Counted from the first letter of the stretch, positions 15,700 to 24,757 are shown. The stretch is DNA of 64,000 nucleotides from Bog-473 sp963717455 (GCA_963717455.1 OY970336.1:4836001-4900000), one strand, 5' to 3'. The notes: generated by a model from the sequence alone, not told the origin. Numbers and translations are program-made.

Positions 15700-17126
15700 C
15701 AGAAGCGGTAGTAGATGAAGGGCGCGACGCCGACCGGACCGAAGGTGGTGATGCCGAGCAGGGCGAGGCCGAGCACGCCGACCTGCACGGCCGCTCGCTG
15801 GCGGGAGAACGCCGCCTGCAGGCGGGACACGCTGAGCGTCGGCACGTACTGGGCGGCGATGGTGCCCAGGACGGTCACGACCAGCAGCGGGGTGACCAGC
15901 GGCGAGGGCGCGCCCCAGCCGCTGAAGACGCGTCCGATCACCGCCAAGGCCTGCGAGATGCCGGTGGCGTTGAAGAACACCCACCCCAGGCACACGAATT
16001 GGAAGGTGAGGAACCGCTGGACCCAGACCCGCACCGGGCCGTCGGCCACCGGGGGCAGACCCCGGCGGACCCGGCTGGCGCGGCGCAGGTGCCCGAAGCT
16101 CTGCCCCACCCCCTGCAGCGCGCCCCACGCCAGGAACGTCCAGGCGGCACCGTGCCAGAGACCCCCCAACATCATGGTGATCATGATGTTGCGGACGGTC
16201 GTGGCCTGGCTGCCCGCGTTGCCCCCGAGCGGGATGTAGAGGTAGTCGCGCAGCCAGCGCGAGAGCGTCATGTGCCAGCGCCGCCAGAAGTCCTGCAGGT
16301 TGCGGGACGTGTAGGGCGCGTCGAAGTTCTGCGGGAAGCGGAAGCCGAGCAACAGGGCCAGGCCGATGGCGATGTCGGTGTACCCGCTGAAGTCGCAGTA
16401 GATCTGCACCGCGTAGCCCCACGCCGCGAAGATGGCCTCGGGCGCGGAGTGTTGCGAGGGTGACGTGAAGACCGGCGCCACGATCGCGCTCGCCACGTAG
16501 GAGGAGATGACGACCTTCTTGAACAGCCCCGCCAGAATCAGCCAGAAGGCACGCGAGTAGTCCACCGCGTCGGGATCACGGCGACGGCGGATCTGAGGCA
16601 GCAGCTCGGTCCCCCGCACGATCGGCCCGGCCAGGAGGTGCGGGAAGAAGGAGAGGTACAGCGCGAAGTCGAGCGGCTTGGCCGGTTCGAGCTCGCGCCG
16701 GTAGACGTCGACGACGTAGCTGATCGCCATGAACGTGAAGAACGAGATGGCGATGGGCAGCCCGACCTGCAGCAGGGGGAGCGCCCGGCCCAGTCCGATG
16801 GCATGGGAGACGTTGTCCAGGTTGACCGAGACGAAGCCGTAGTACTTGAACCAGCCGAGGATCCCGAGCAGCGCCACGACCGAGACCGCCATCGCGACGC
16901 GTCGGCCCCGCTCGTTGCTGCTGGCGGAGACCCAGGCCCCACCGCCGAAGGAGACGAGGGTGGTGCCGAGCAACAGCAGGCAGTAGCTCCACCCGACCCA
17001 GCCGTAGAACACGTAGCTGAGCCCGATCATGGACAGCTTCCACCAGCCCGCGGAGGGGTTGAGCAACCAATTCACCGTGTACGCGACGGCGAAGAAGATG
17101 GCGAAGTCGATGGTGGGAAAGAGCAT
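15699..17126 (-). CDS. MBOAT-family O-acyltransferase (AlgI/DltB-like)
   Basis: 475-residue multi-pass acyltransferase that moves acyl groups across the membrane to an extracellular acceptor. Conserved signatures are F-W-R-R-W-H-M-T-L-S-R-W-L-R-D-Y and L-G-G-L-W-H-G-A-A-W, whose His is the catalytic MBOAT residue. It is the first gene of a two-gene operon with the SGNH hydrolase. The roughly 200 bases upstream, up to the etfA stop, hold its promoter; I see no tRNA or riboswitch there. Confidence 0.92.
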   Translation of the reverse strand: MLFPTIDFAIFFAVAYTVNWLLNPSAGWWKLSMIGLSYVFYGWVGWSYCLLLLGTTLVSFGGGAWVSASSNERGRRVAMAVSVVALLGILGWFKYYGFVSVNLDNVSHAIGLGRALPLLQVGLPIAISFFTFMAISYVVDVYRRELEPAKPLDFALYLSFFPHLLAGPIVRGTELLPQIRRRRDPDAVDYSRAFWLILAGLFKKVVISSYVASAIVAPVFTSPSQHSAPEAIFAAWGYAVQIYCDFSGYTDIAIGLALLLGFRFPQNFDAPYTSRNLQDFWRRWHMTLSRWLRDYLYIPLGGNAGSQATTVRNIMITMMLGGLWHGAAWTFLAWGALQGVGQSFGHLRRASRVRRGLPPVADGPVRVWVQRFLTFQFVCLGWVFFNATGISQALAVIGRVFSGWGAPSPLVTPLLVVTVLGTIAAQYVPTLSVSRLQAAFSRQRAAVQVGVLGLALLGITTFGPVGVAPFIYYRF

Positions 17127-17326
17127 CGGCGGGGGTCAGGCGGGTGCGCCGAATGTACCGCCGGTCGCACCGTCCGCACGCGCACGGGCGACCGGCGAGA
17201 GCCCGGTGTGGCCCCGGCACAGCCTTCTCAACGCCTCACACCGCGCCAGGATCGGCGGTCATCGCCCACATCAGGGCAGCCGCCGGGGGAGAGGGCCGGA
17301 CCGCCGGCAGGGCTGCCGCCCCGGTC

Positions 17327-18298
17327 TCAGCCCTTGGCCTTGAGCGCCTCGATCAGGGCCGGGAGCACCTTGTGCACGTCACCAACGATCCCGAGGTCGG
17401 CCACCGAGAAGATGGGCGCCTCCTGGTCCTTGTTGATGGCGATGATGTTCTTGGAGCCCTTCATCCCCACCAGGTGCTGCGTGGCGCCGGAGATGCCGCA
17501 CGCCACGTAGACGGTCGGCTTGACGGTCTTGCCCGTCTGGCCGACCTGGTGCGAGTAGGGCACCCAGCCGGCGTCGACGATGGCGCGGCTCGCGCCGGCT
17601 GCACCGTGGAGGAGCTTGGCCAGCTCCTCGATCAGGGCATAGTTGGACGCCTCGCCCAGCCCGCGACCACCCGAGACGACCACTGCCGCCTCGTCGAGCT
17701 TCGGCCCGCTGCGCTCCTCGACATGGCGCTCGACGATCTTCGCCGTGTTGGTGGCGGCGACGTCGGGGACCGGCGCGGCGACGACCGTGGCGGCGGCACC
17801 CCCGGACGGCTCGGCCGCGAAGGACTTGGCCCGGATCACGAAGATGCCGGGACCCTCGCTGGTGAAGCGGGCTGTCACGATGTGGCTCCCGCCGAAGACC
17901 GGGTGCTGGCTGGCCAGCCCGCCGTCGGCCTCGACCAGGCCGGTCACGTTGGTCAGCACCGGGCGGTCGAGCTTGGCCGACAGGCGCCCCGCGACGTCGC
18001 GGCCCTCGTAGGTCGCCGGCATCAGGATGGCGTCAGGCGCGTTGCCACCCTGAACGAGCGCGGCCAGCGCGGCCGCCACCGGCACGCCGGGCAGTGCGCC
18101 GCCCAGGTCACCGACGTCGTAGAGCGTGGTCGCCCCGTACTCCCCGAGCGGCCCCGCCAGCGAGGCTGCGTCCGCGCCCCACGCCACCGCCTCGACGGTG
18201 GACGCGACCGAACGGGCCTCCGTCAGGAGCTCGAGCGTGACCGGGGTCGGGCCGCTGTCGCCCGTCTCCGCCAGCACCCAGACCTTGTCGATCGCCAT
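17327..18298 (-). CDS. etfA: Electron transfer flavoprotein alpha subunit
   Basis: 323 aa. FAD-carrying subunit that takes electrons from acyl-CoA dehydrogenases and delivers them to an ETF:quinone oxidoreductase. The C-terminal FAD domain shows S-H-Q-V-G-Q-T-G-K-T-V-K-P and G-I-S-G-A-T-Q-H-L-V-G-M, both diagnostic. It starts one base after the etfB stop. The likely client in this window is the acyl-CoA dehydrogenase at 54-55 kb. Confidence 0.97.
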   Translation of the reverse strand: MAIDKVWVLAETGDSGPTPVTLELLTEARSVASTVEAVAWGADAASLAGPLGEYGATTLYDVGDLGGALPGVPVAAALAALVQGGNAPDAILMPATYEGRDVAGRLSAKLDRPVLTNVTGLVEADGGLASQHPVFGGSHIVTARFTSEGPGIFVIRAKSFAAEPSGGAAATVVAAPVPDVAATNTAKIVERHVEERSGPKLDEAAVVVSGGRGLGEASNYALIEELAKLLHGAAGASRAIVDAGWVPYSHQVGQTGKTVKPTVYVACGISGATQHLVGMKGSKNIIAINKDQEAPIFSVADLGIVGDVHKVLPALIEALKAKG

Positions 18299-18299
18299 C

Positions 18300-19076
18300 T
18301 CAGACCACCTTCAGCTGCTCGAGGAAGGCCACGACGCGCTGCGCGCCGTCGCCCTCGTCCACCACGATCTCCCCGGCGGAGCGCGCCTCGGCCTCCGAGA
18401 CGTCGGTGATCTCCTGCCGGGCACCCGCCGCGCCGACCTGCGACGCGTCGAGGCCCAGGTCGGCGACGCTGAGGTTGTCGACCGGCTTGGACTTGGCCGC
18501 CATGATCCCCTTGAAAGAGGGGTACCTCGGCTCCACGACACCGGCGGTCACCGTGACCACGGCCGGCAGGGGGACGACGACCTCGTCGTATCCCGCCTCG
18601 GTCTGGCGCTCCACCTTGACCGAGTCGCCGTCGACGGTGATCGCCTTGGCGAAGGTGACCGAGGGCAGTCCCATGAGCTCCGCCACCTGCACGGGCAGGG
18701 TCCCCGTGTACCCGTCGGTCGACTCGGTGGCCATCACGACGAGATCGGGGGTGGCCCGCGTGATGGCAGCGGCGAGCACCTTGGCCGTCCCCAGCGCGTC
18801 GCTGCCCGCAAGCGCGTCGTCACTGACGAGGATCGCCTTGGCCGCGCCCATGGCCAGGCCCGTGCGCAGCCCGGAGGTCTCGCCGCCCGGGGCCATGGAC
18901 ACGAGGGTGACCTCGTCGCCTTCACCCGACGCGAGCTGCAGGGCCATTTCCACCCCGTAGTTGTCCGAGTCGTCCATGATGAGCTTGCCGGACCGGTCGA
19001 GGGTCTTGGTGTCCGGCTTCAGCGCGCCGGGGGCGGCCGGATCGGGGATCTGCTTGACGCACACGACGACGTTCAT
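18300..19076 (-). CDS. etfB: Electron transfer flavoprotein beta subunit
   Basis: 258 aa, AMP-binding partner of EtfA. The V-C-V-K-Q-I-P-D N-terminus and central A-T-E-S-T-D-G-Y-T-G and E-V-x-x-P-L-P loops are typical. The ATG gives the canonical family N-terminus; the 13 upstream open codons are excluded. It is the first gene of etfBA, with a weak ribosome site. Confidence 0.97.
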   Translation of the reverse strand: MNVVVCVKQIPDPAAPGALKPDTKTLDRSGKLIMDDSDNYGVEMALQLASGEGDEVTLVSMAPGGETSGLRTGLAMGAAKAILVSDDALAGSDALGTAKVLAAAITRATPDLVVMATESTDGYTGTLPVQVAELMGLPSVTFAKAITVDGDSVKVERQTEAGYDEVVVPLPAVVTVTAGVVEPRYPSFKGIMAAKSKPVDNLSVADLGLDASQVGAAGARQEITDVSEAEARSAGEIVVDEGDGAQRVVAFLEQLKVV

Positions 19077-19145
19077 GGCCGACCATCTTTGTGGACCAGG
19101 GGCGCGCCCCGCCATTCGGCCCGGTGACAGGCCCTTTTCCGGGCG

Positions 19146-19838
19146 TCAGCCCCCGTGGCCACCGGCGATGGCGAGGGCGTCGCGGAGGCGGTCGGTGATG
19201 ACCGTGTCCACCCCCAGCCCGACCATGGCCCGCAGGTCCTCGGGCGCGTTGACCGTCCACACGTTGACGGCGAGCCCGGCTGCGTGCGCCCGCTCCACCA
19301 GCTCGGGCGTGACCGACGCCACGAAGGGGTGCACGGCCCGGAACCCGGCGCCGGCCGCCGGGTCGAGGGCCGGACCGGGCTCGGCGCCGAAGCCCCAGAG
19401 CACCCCGAGTGCCAGGCGGCCGTCGGCCGCCTGCACGGCGCGCAGCGTCGCGACCTGGAACGACGACACGATGACCCGGTCGGTCCACCCGGCTTCGTCG
19501 ATCGCCGCCGCCGCGAGCGCCGCCACCGCCTCCGCCGGGTCCCAGCCGGGGTCCTGGGGGGCGTTCTTGATCTCGACGTTGACCACCATGCCGTCGCAGA
19601 CCGCCAGGACGTCCGCCAGGAGCGGCACGTGGGCGGGCAGGTCGGCCACGTCCAGGCCGGCGACGGCCCCCAGCCCGGGGACCTCCGCGTCGTGGTGGAT
19701 GGCCAGGGCCCCGTCCGCGGTGAGGCGCACGTCCAGCTCGACCCCGTCGGCTCCGAGGCGCCGGGCCTCGACGAACGCGTCCAGGGTGTTCTCGGTGAAG
19801 CCCTCGGTGCAACCCCTATGAGCGAAGACCGCGGTCAT
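19146..19838 (-). CDS. Glycerophosphodiester phosphodiesterase
   Basis: 230-residue TIM-barrel enzyme that hydrolyses glycerophosphodiesters to glycerol-3-phosphate and alcohols. H7-R8-G, E16-N17-T, V-E-L-D-V and H-H-D are the catalytic and Ca/Mg-binding residues. No signal peptide, so cytoplasmic. AGGAG precedes the ATG. Divergent from whiB1. Confidence 0.93.
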   Translation of the reverse strand: MTAVFAHRGCTEGFTENTLDAFVEARRLGADGVELDVRLTADGALAIHHDAEVPGLGAVAGLDVADLPAHVPLLADVLAVCDGMVVNVEIKNAPQDPGWDPAEAVAALAAAAIDEAGWTDRVIVSSFQVATLRAVQAADGRLALGVLWGFGAEPGPALDPAAGAGFRAVHPFVASVTPELVERAHAAGLAVNVWTVNAPEDLRAMVGLGVDTVITDRLRDALAIAGGHGG

Positions 19839-19903
19839 CGGGCTCCTGACCGCGGCGTGTCACGAATGCCGCGAATCGGGCACGGAATATTCACGAAAAC
19901 TCC

Positions 19904-19932
19904 TTGCGGGGCCCTGGACAGACCGTTACCCT
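19904..19932 (+). promoter_or_regulatory. Candidate whiB1 promoter (TTGCGG-N17-TACCCT)
   Basis: A -35-like TTGCGG and -10-like TACCCT with the ideal 17-base spacing, about 90 bases before the whiB1 ATG. This would place the CRP palindrome about 45 bases inside the transcript; a second start nearer the gene cannot be excluded. Confidence 0.35.
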
Positions 19933-19982
19933 CTTCTCCCGTAAACCCGCTTTTCACGGACGGACACCGTTGGGTCCGATCA

Positions 19983-19998
19983 TGTGAATAATTTCACA
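19983..19998. promoter_or_regulatory. Perfect CRP/FNR-family operator TGTGA-N6-TCACA upstream of whiB1
   Basis: The sequence TGTGA-ATAATT-TCACA is an exact match to the cAMP-receptor-protein consensus, with both half-sites intact. It ends six bases before the whiB1 ribosome site. In Mycobacterium tuberculosis whiB1 transcription is known to be controlled by the CRP protein Rv3676, so this site is probably functional. No CRP gene lies in this window. Confidence 0.7.
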
Positions 19999-20020
19999 AT
20001 CCTGGTGGAGGCTCATCCAG

Positions 20021-20320
20021 ATGGCACTCATGTGGAACCGGACCGTCGATTGGGACGCGGACGACTGGCGGCGCGTCGCCGCCTGCCGCAACACAGAGCC
20101 GGACCTCTTCTTCCCCGTCGGCACGACCGGGCCGGCCGTCGACCAGATCGAGGCCGCCAAGCGGGTCTGCCGGTCCTGCGAGGCGCTCGAGCCCTGTCTC
20201 GACTTCGCCCTGGCGACCAACCAGGAGTCCGGCGTCTGGGGCGGCACGTCCGAGGAGGAGCGTCGCAAGCTGCGCAAGGCGTGGCTGGCGGCCCGGCGCT
20301 CCCAGCGCGCCGCCTTCTGA
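20021..20320 (+). CDS. whiB1: WhiB1-like [4Fe-4S] transcription factor
   Basis: 99-residue Wbl protein. Cys22, Cys50, Cys53 and Cys59 ligate the NO-sensitive cluster, and G-V-W-G-G-T is the sigma-factor-binding turn. A basic C-terminus R-R-K-L-R-K-A-W-L-A-A-R-R follows. The E-P-D-L-F-F-P-V-G-T-T-G-P-A stretch matches WhiB1 rather than WhiB2, 3 or 7. The gene faces a PdtaS-type kinase, the same neighbourhood as Rv3219-Rv3220c. Ribosome site GGTGGAG ten bases before the ATG; an in-frame ATG three codons later is possible. An ideal CRP operator precedes the ribosome site. Confidence 0.92.
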   Translation: MALMWNRTVDWDADDWRRVAACRNTEPDLFFPVGTTGPAVDQIEAAKRVCRSCEALEPCLDFALATNQESGVWGGTSEEERRKLRKAWLAARRSQRAAF

Positions 20321-20345
20321 GCCCGCAGCGGACCCGGCGCCACGC

Positions 20346-21899
20346 TCACCGGGGCGCCCGCACCGGCACCGAGATCGCCACCCGGGTCCCGCCCCCGGCG
20401 GCGAGCGGCAGCCCCTCCATGGAGATGGTGCCCTCCAGCTGACTGACCACCAGGTCGCGCACGATCGAGAGGCCGAGGCTCGTCGTCCGCTCGATGTCGA
20501 ATCCCTCCGGCAACCCCAGCCCGTCGTCACGCACCTCCACGCGCAGGGCGGTGTCCTCGTTGGACAGCGTCAGGTCGACGTGGCCCACAGGCGCGTAGCC
20601 CGCCGCGCCGCCCGCACCCTCCAGCCCCGCCGCGCCGTCCGTCCCACCCACGTTCTCGGGGTCGAACGCGTGCTCGACGGCGTTCTGCAGCAGCTCGGCC
20701 ACCGTCACCGCCAGCGGCGTGGCCACGTCGGCGGTCACCTCGCCCAGGTCGCCATGGACAGAGATCACGATGGGTTGCGAGGAGACCACGGAGTCCTCCG
20801 CCATCTGCACCAGCGAGCTCACGATCTCGGCGAAGGGCACCTGGTCGCTCGGGTCACGCGACAGGATCTCGTGCACCAGCGCGATGGAGCGCACCCGACG
20901 CTCGGCCTCGTGCAGGGCCACGCGCGCCGCGCGGTCCCCCACCCGGCGCGCCTGGAGGCTCAGCAGCGACGAGATCGTCTGCAGGTTGTTCTTGACGCGG
21001 TGGTGCACCTCCCGGATGGCGGCGTCCTTGGAGAGGAGCAGGCGGTCGAGGCGCCGCACGTCGGTGACGTCGCGCAGCAGGATCATGGCACCGGTCACCA
21101 CGCCGTGGGACAGCAGCGGGATGCAGTGGACGAGCACGATGACGTCGGGGCGGCGCTCGACCTCCTCGACGACGGGGCGTCCGGTGGCCAGCGCCCACTC
21201 GACCGCCGACTCCTCGATGTCGAGGTCCCCGAAGCGGCGCCCCTCGGGCTGGGTGTAGATCCCCATGCGGTGGAACGCGTTCATGGCGTTGGGCGACGCG
21301 AACTCCACCCGGCCGTCGGCGTCGACGACGACGACCCCGTCGCCCACCCGTGGCGCCTCCTCGGTCCCGACGTCCTCGTCGGGGAACGGGAACGCCGACT
21401 GGGCCACCATGTCGGCCAGGCGTTCGAACACGTCGAGGTAGGTGCGCTCGTACATGCTCGTCGGCCCCTTGAGCGGGGCCAGCGAGACGCGTAGCAGCGC
21501 GGCGATGATGCGGCCCTCGAGGCGCACGGGGATGTTCTCCACCGGCACCTGCTCGCCCAGTACCGGGTGGTGGATGCTGCCGCGCACGATCTCCCCCGAG
21601 TGCAGGCAGCGGGCCACGAGCGTCCACTGGGACTCATTGACCGTCTGGCCGACGAGGTCCTGGTCGACCAGCGTGGGACGGTTGTTGGGCCGCATCTGCC
21701 CCAGCACCACCAGCTCGGGGTCCTGCTCCGGGGCCTCCTCGGACTCCGCTCCCGCCGTGTGCACGGGCACCAGGAGGAGGAGGTCGGAGAAGGAGAGGTC
21801 GGCCAGGACGCTCCAGCTCCCGAGCAGCCGCTGCAGGTGCTCGAGCTCCTCGGGCTTGAGGTCGGTGTGGCTCTGGGCCAGCTCGGCGGGGGTCGGCAC
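20346..21899 (-). CDS. pdtaS: Sensor histidine kinase PdtaS
   Basis: 517-residue cytoplasmic kinase with the PdtaS order: N-terminal GAF-like domain (about 1-170), PAS (about 180-280), HisKA_2 with E-V-H-H-R-V-K-N-N-L-Q (H299/H300), and an HATPase domain with E-L-L-Q-N-A-V-E-H-A and D-D-G-L-G-L-P. PdtaS works with the antiterminator PdtaR (not in this window) and in mycobacteria responds to copper and NO. The GTG start lies directly after the stop of the PHP gene with no gap, so the two are co-translated. Linkage to whiB1 matches mycobacteria. Confidence 0.92.
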   Translation of the reverse strand: MPTPAELAQSHTDLKPEELEHLQRLLGSWSVLADLSFSDLLLLVPVHTAGAESEEAPEQDPELVVLGQMRPNNRPTLVDQDLVGQTVNESQWTLVARCLHSGEIVRGSIHHPVLGEQVPVENIPVRLEGRIIAALLRVSLAPLKGPTSMYERTYLDVFERLADMVAQSAFPFPDEDVGTEEAPRVGDGVVVVDADGRVEFASPNAMNAFHRMGIYTQPEGRRFGDLDIEESAVEWALATGRPVVEEVERRPDVIVLVHCIPLLSHGVVTGAMILLRDVTDVRRLDRLLLSKDAAIREVHHRVKNNLQTISSLLSLQARRVGDRAARVALHEAERRVRSIALVHEILSRDPSDQVPFAEIVSSLVQMAEDSVVSSQPIVISVHGDLGEVTADVATPLAVTVAELLQNAVEHAFDPENVGGTDGAAGLEGAGGAAGYAPVGHVDLTLSNEDTALRVEVRDDGLGLPEGFDIERTTSLGLSIVRDLVVSQLEGTISMEGLPLAAGGGTRVAISVPVRAPR

Positions 21900-22826
21900 C
21901 TACACCTCCGAACGCTCGGCGGTCCGGCTGCCCGTGCCCGCGGGTGGTGGTGCGACCGGCACGGCGTGCGGCGCCCGGCCCCGGTAGCCCCGGAGCTCGT
22001 CGACCCCGACCGAGGCCAGCACCGCGCGGAGGTCGTCGGCCCGGTAGGCCACGTGATCGAGATGGTGGGCGTCCGAGGCGGTGGTGAGGGGCACGCGGCG
22101 CGCCACGAAGCGCTCGAGCAGCCCCCGGGCCGGGTACTGCTCCCCCACCGGCTTGCGCCATCCCGACGACGACAGCTCGGCCGCCATGCCCGACGACGAC
22201 GCCGCCTCGGCGATCCGGTCCCACCACTCCGCCGGCGCGTCGGGGACGTAGCCCGCGACCTTGATCAGGTCCGGGTGGGCCAGCACGTCGCACGCGCCCG
22301 ACGCGGCCAGCTCCTCCATGGCCGTCGTGTAGGCACCCCAGCAGGCGTCGATCTCGCGCACCGACCACTCCGCCATCGACACCGGGTCGTCCAGATCGTC
22401 GAAGCGCCAGCCACCGACCCAGTGCACCGAGCCGAGCAGCACGTCGAAGGGGTAGTCCTCGAGGAGCCGGGCCACGTCGGTCATACGGCCCTCGTAGTAG
22501 TCGACCTCGAGTCCGATCACCACCGGCAGCCCGGCCTCCCTGGCCTCCAGCGCGCATGCCACGTAGGCGTCGAGGTCGGTGCGCGCGTGGTACTCCCAGT
22601 ACTCGGCCATGGACGCGGCCAACGCGGGCGGCACGCGCCCGTCGTCCCAGAAGCCACCGAGGAGCGCGTCGGCCTGGCGGAAGCGGAAGAGGTGCTCGGT
22701 CAGGGCGAGCTCGGTCACCCCTGCCGCCTGGGCCTGCTCGCAGTAGCGAGCCAGCTGCTCGACGCGCATCGGGGTGTCGTGCTCGTGGTGCGGCCACAGA
22801 TGGAGGTGGTAGTCGAGCACGGTCAA
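21900..22826 (-). CDS. PHP-domain phosphatase, histidinol-phosphatase-like
   Basis: 308-residue PHP metallohydrolase. D-Y-H-L-H near the N-terminus, G-L-E-V-D-Y-Y, G-S-V-H-W, A-H-P-D and S-D-A-H-H are the metal-binding motifs, as in HisK-type histidinol-phosphate phosphatases. A TTG start is preceded by GAGGGTGGA; a GTG two codons later is an alternative. It directly precedes pdtaS, an unusual partner for a biosynthetic enzyme, so a different phosphoester substrate is possible. Confidence 0.85.
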   Translation of the reverse strand: MTVLDYHLHLWPHHEHDTPMRVEQLARYCEQAQAAGVTELALTEHLFRFRQADALLGGFWDDGRVPPALAASMAEYWEYHARTDLDAYVACALEAREAGLPVVIGLEVDYYEGRMTDVARLLEDYPFDVLLGSVHWVGGWRFDDLDDPVSMAEWSVREIDACWGAYTTAMEELAASGACDVLAHPDLIKVAGYVPDAPAEWWDRIAEAASSSGMAAELSSSGWRKPVGEQYPARGLLERFVARRVPLTTASDAHHLDHVAYRADDLRAVLASVGVDELRGYRGRAPHAVPVAPPPAGTGSRTAERSEV

Positions 22827-22887
22827 TCCACCCTCAGCCCCGCGCCATCAGTCCCGCACCGTCGGTCCGGTGTCGGGCACCACGGCC

Positions 22888-23550
22888 TCAGCCGTCCTGG
22901 GCGCGGCGGATGAGCGTCACGCCGTCGCGGATGGTGGTGAGCACGCACACGACGCGGCGGTCGTTGGCGACCTTGTCGTTGAAGGCGCGCAGTGCCCTCG
23001 CCGCCTCGTTCGGTTGCTCCGTGCGGGCCAGCACGCCACCGCCCTGCAGCGTGTTGTCGACCACGAGCAGCCCGTGGGGCGCCAGCTTGGGCAGCGTCGC
23101 CTCGTAGTAGGCGTCGTAGGAGACCTTGTCGGCGTCGATGAAGACGACCTCGAAAGGGCCCTGGAGCTGGCCCAGGGACCGCAGCGCCGGCCCCTCGATC
23201 ACGCTGATGCGACTCTCGAGTCCCGCCGCCGCGATGTTGCCCCGGGCGGTCACGGCGTGGTGGGGGTCCACCTCCAGCGAGATGATGGAGCCCCCCGGCG
23301 CCAGGCCGGCCGCCATGGCGATGGCCGAGTAGCCGGTGAAGGTGCCGATCTCGAGGACGCGGGTGGCCTGGGAGGCGAACACGAGCATCTCGAGGAAGCG
23401 GCCCTCCAGCCGCCCGACCATCATCCCCCAGGCCGCGAAGCCCTCCCGGGTCGAGGCCTCCACCGATTCGAGGAAGGGCGGGGGCGCCGTGGTGTGAGCG
23501 GCGGCGTAGAGCTCGACCTCGGGGTCCACCAGGTTGGCCATGGCACGCAT
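22888..23550 (-). CDS. SAM-dependent O-methyltransferase (caffeoyl-CoA OMT-like)
   Basis: 220-residue class I methyltransferase. L-E-I-G-T-F-T-G-Y-S is the SAM-binding loop, F-I-D-A-D-K holds the Mg/catecholate residues and V-V-D-N the second metal ligand. Bacterial relatives methylate catechols or small natural products. ATG used; MANLVD three codons later is an equally good start. Confidence 0.9.
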   Translation of the reverse strand: MRAMANLVDPEVELYAAAHTTAPPPFLESVEASTREGFAAWGMMVGRLEGRFLEMLVFASQATRVLEIGTFTGYSAIAMAAGLAPGGSIISLEVDPHHAVTARGNIAAAGLESRISVIEGPALRSLGQLQGPFEVVFIDADKVSYDAYYEATLPKLAPHGLLVVDNTLQGGGVLARTEQPNEAARALRAFNDKVANDRRVVCVLTTIRDGVTLIRRAQDG

Positions 23551-23593
23551 GGTAGGCGCCCCGGTCCTGCCCGCCGGCCGCCGGGCCCGGCCC

Positions 23594-24757
23594 TCAGCCC
23601 CAGACCTGCGCGCCCAGCTCGAGCAGCCCGCCCATGTCGTAGATGTCGGCGTCGTAGAACGGCACGGTCACGAGCACGTCGGGTGCGCCCTTCAGCTCCG
23701 CCTGCTGCTCGGCCTCGCGGCGGGCCACCACCCCGAAGTTGAGGAAGCTCTCGGCCACCTCGCCCAGCACGCGGGAAGCGACGACCGGGTCGTCTGTGAG
23801 CCCGTCGGCCAGCTCGGCCGCCCGGCCCACCATGGACTGGGCCAGCTTGTCCGCCCGGGGGTCGCGCAGGTACTCGGGGAGCACCTTGTTGAGCACGACC
23901 GCACCGAGATGCAGCTTGCGCGCCGTCAGCTCCGACGAGAAGAACTCGGCCTCACGCACCGGCGTCGCCTCGAGGGTCGAGACCACCATGAACGTGGTCC
24001 TCCGGTCCGAGAGGAGGCGCGTCACGGCGTCGGCCCGCTCGACGAACCCCGCGTACATCGACTGGAAGAGGATGAAGAACTCCGAGATGTCGGCCAGGAA
24101 TTGGGTGCCGAGGATCCGGTCGGCCACCTGGTAGAAGGGCTTCGACGCCAGGTTCACCAGCCGCGACCGGTACGGCACGATCAGCCAGCGCAGCAACCGG
24201 GACGAGAAGAAGTCGGCCATGCGCTGCGGGGCGTCGAGGAAGTCGAGCGCGTTGCGCGTCGGCGGCGTGTCCACCACGATGAGGTCGTACTTGCCCTCGC
24301 AGTGGATCTCGTAGAGGCGCTCCATGGCGATGTAGTCGTGCGACTGCACGAAGCGTCCCGAGATGTTCTGGTAGAGCGGGTTGGCGAGGATCTGCTCGCG
24401 CGTCTCCTCGTCGGGAGCGTGGGTGCGGATGAGGTCGTCCCAGCTCTGCTTGGTGTCCAGCATCGCCGCCCACAGCTCGCCCCCGGGACGGGCCGCCGCG
24501 CCCTCGAACACATCGTCGGTGATGCGGACCTCGTCGTTCCCGATCCCCTTCAACCCCAGCGCGTCGGCCAGCCGGCGCGCTGGGTCGACCGTGAGCACCA
24601 GCACGCGACCGCCCTGCTCCACCACCGCCGTGGCGGCGAGCGCTGCTGCGGTCGTCGTCTTGCCGACGCCGCCCGGCCCGCAGGCGATGACGATGTCCTT
24701 GGCGGCGAGCAGCTGCCCGACGGTCTTGGCGGTGGGAGCGTTGCGGGCCGCCGTCAC
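23594..24757 (-). CDS. ArsA/GET3-like ATPase (second of a tandem pair)
   Basis: 387-residue SIMIBI ATPase. C-G-P-G-G-V-G-K-T-T-T is the deviant Walker A, followed by the D-P-A-R-R-L-A-D-A-L switch I and V-D-T-P-P-T-R switch II. The GTG start overlaps the stop of the upstream ArsA paralogue by four bases, so the two are made together and probably form a heteromer, as the mycobacterial Rv3679/Rv3680 pair does. No ArsB or arsenate genes adjoin it, so arsenic export is unlikely. Confidence 0.9.
   Translation of the reverse strand: MTAARNAPTAKTVGQLLAAKDIVIACGPGGVGKTTTAAALAATAVVEQGGRVLVLTVDPARRLADALGLKGIGNDEVRITDDVFEGAAARPGGELWAAMLDTKQSWDDLIRTHAPDEETREQILANPLYQNISGRFVQSHDYIAMERLYEIHCEGKYDLIVVDTPPTRNALDFLDAPQRMADFFSSRLLRWLIVPYRSRLVNLASKPFYQVADRILGTQFLADISEFFILFQSMYAGFVERADAVTRLLSDRRTTFMVVSTLEATPVREAEFFSSELTARKLHLGAVVLNKVLPEYLRDPRADKLAQSMVGRAAELADGLTDDPVVASRVLGEVAESFLNFGVVARREAEQQAELKGAPDVLVTVPFYDADIYDMGGLLELGAQVWG

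Noticed and set aside
17127..17326. Possible riboswitch in the 200-base gap upstream of the MBOAT gene
   Set aside because: Only generic GC-rich hairpins are visible, with no conserved riboswitch core I can recognise.
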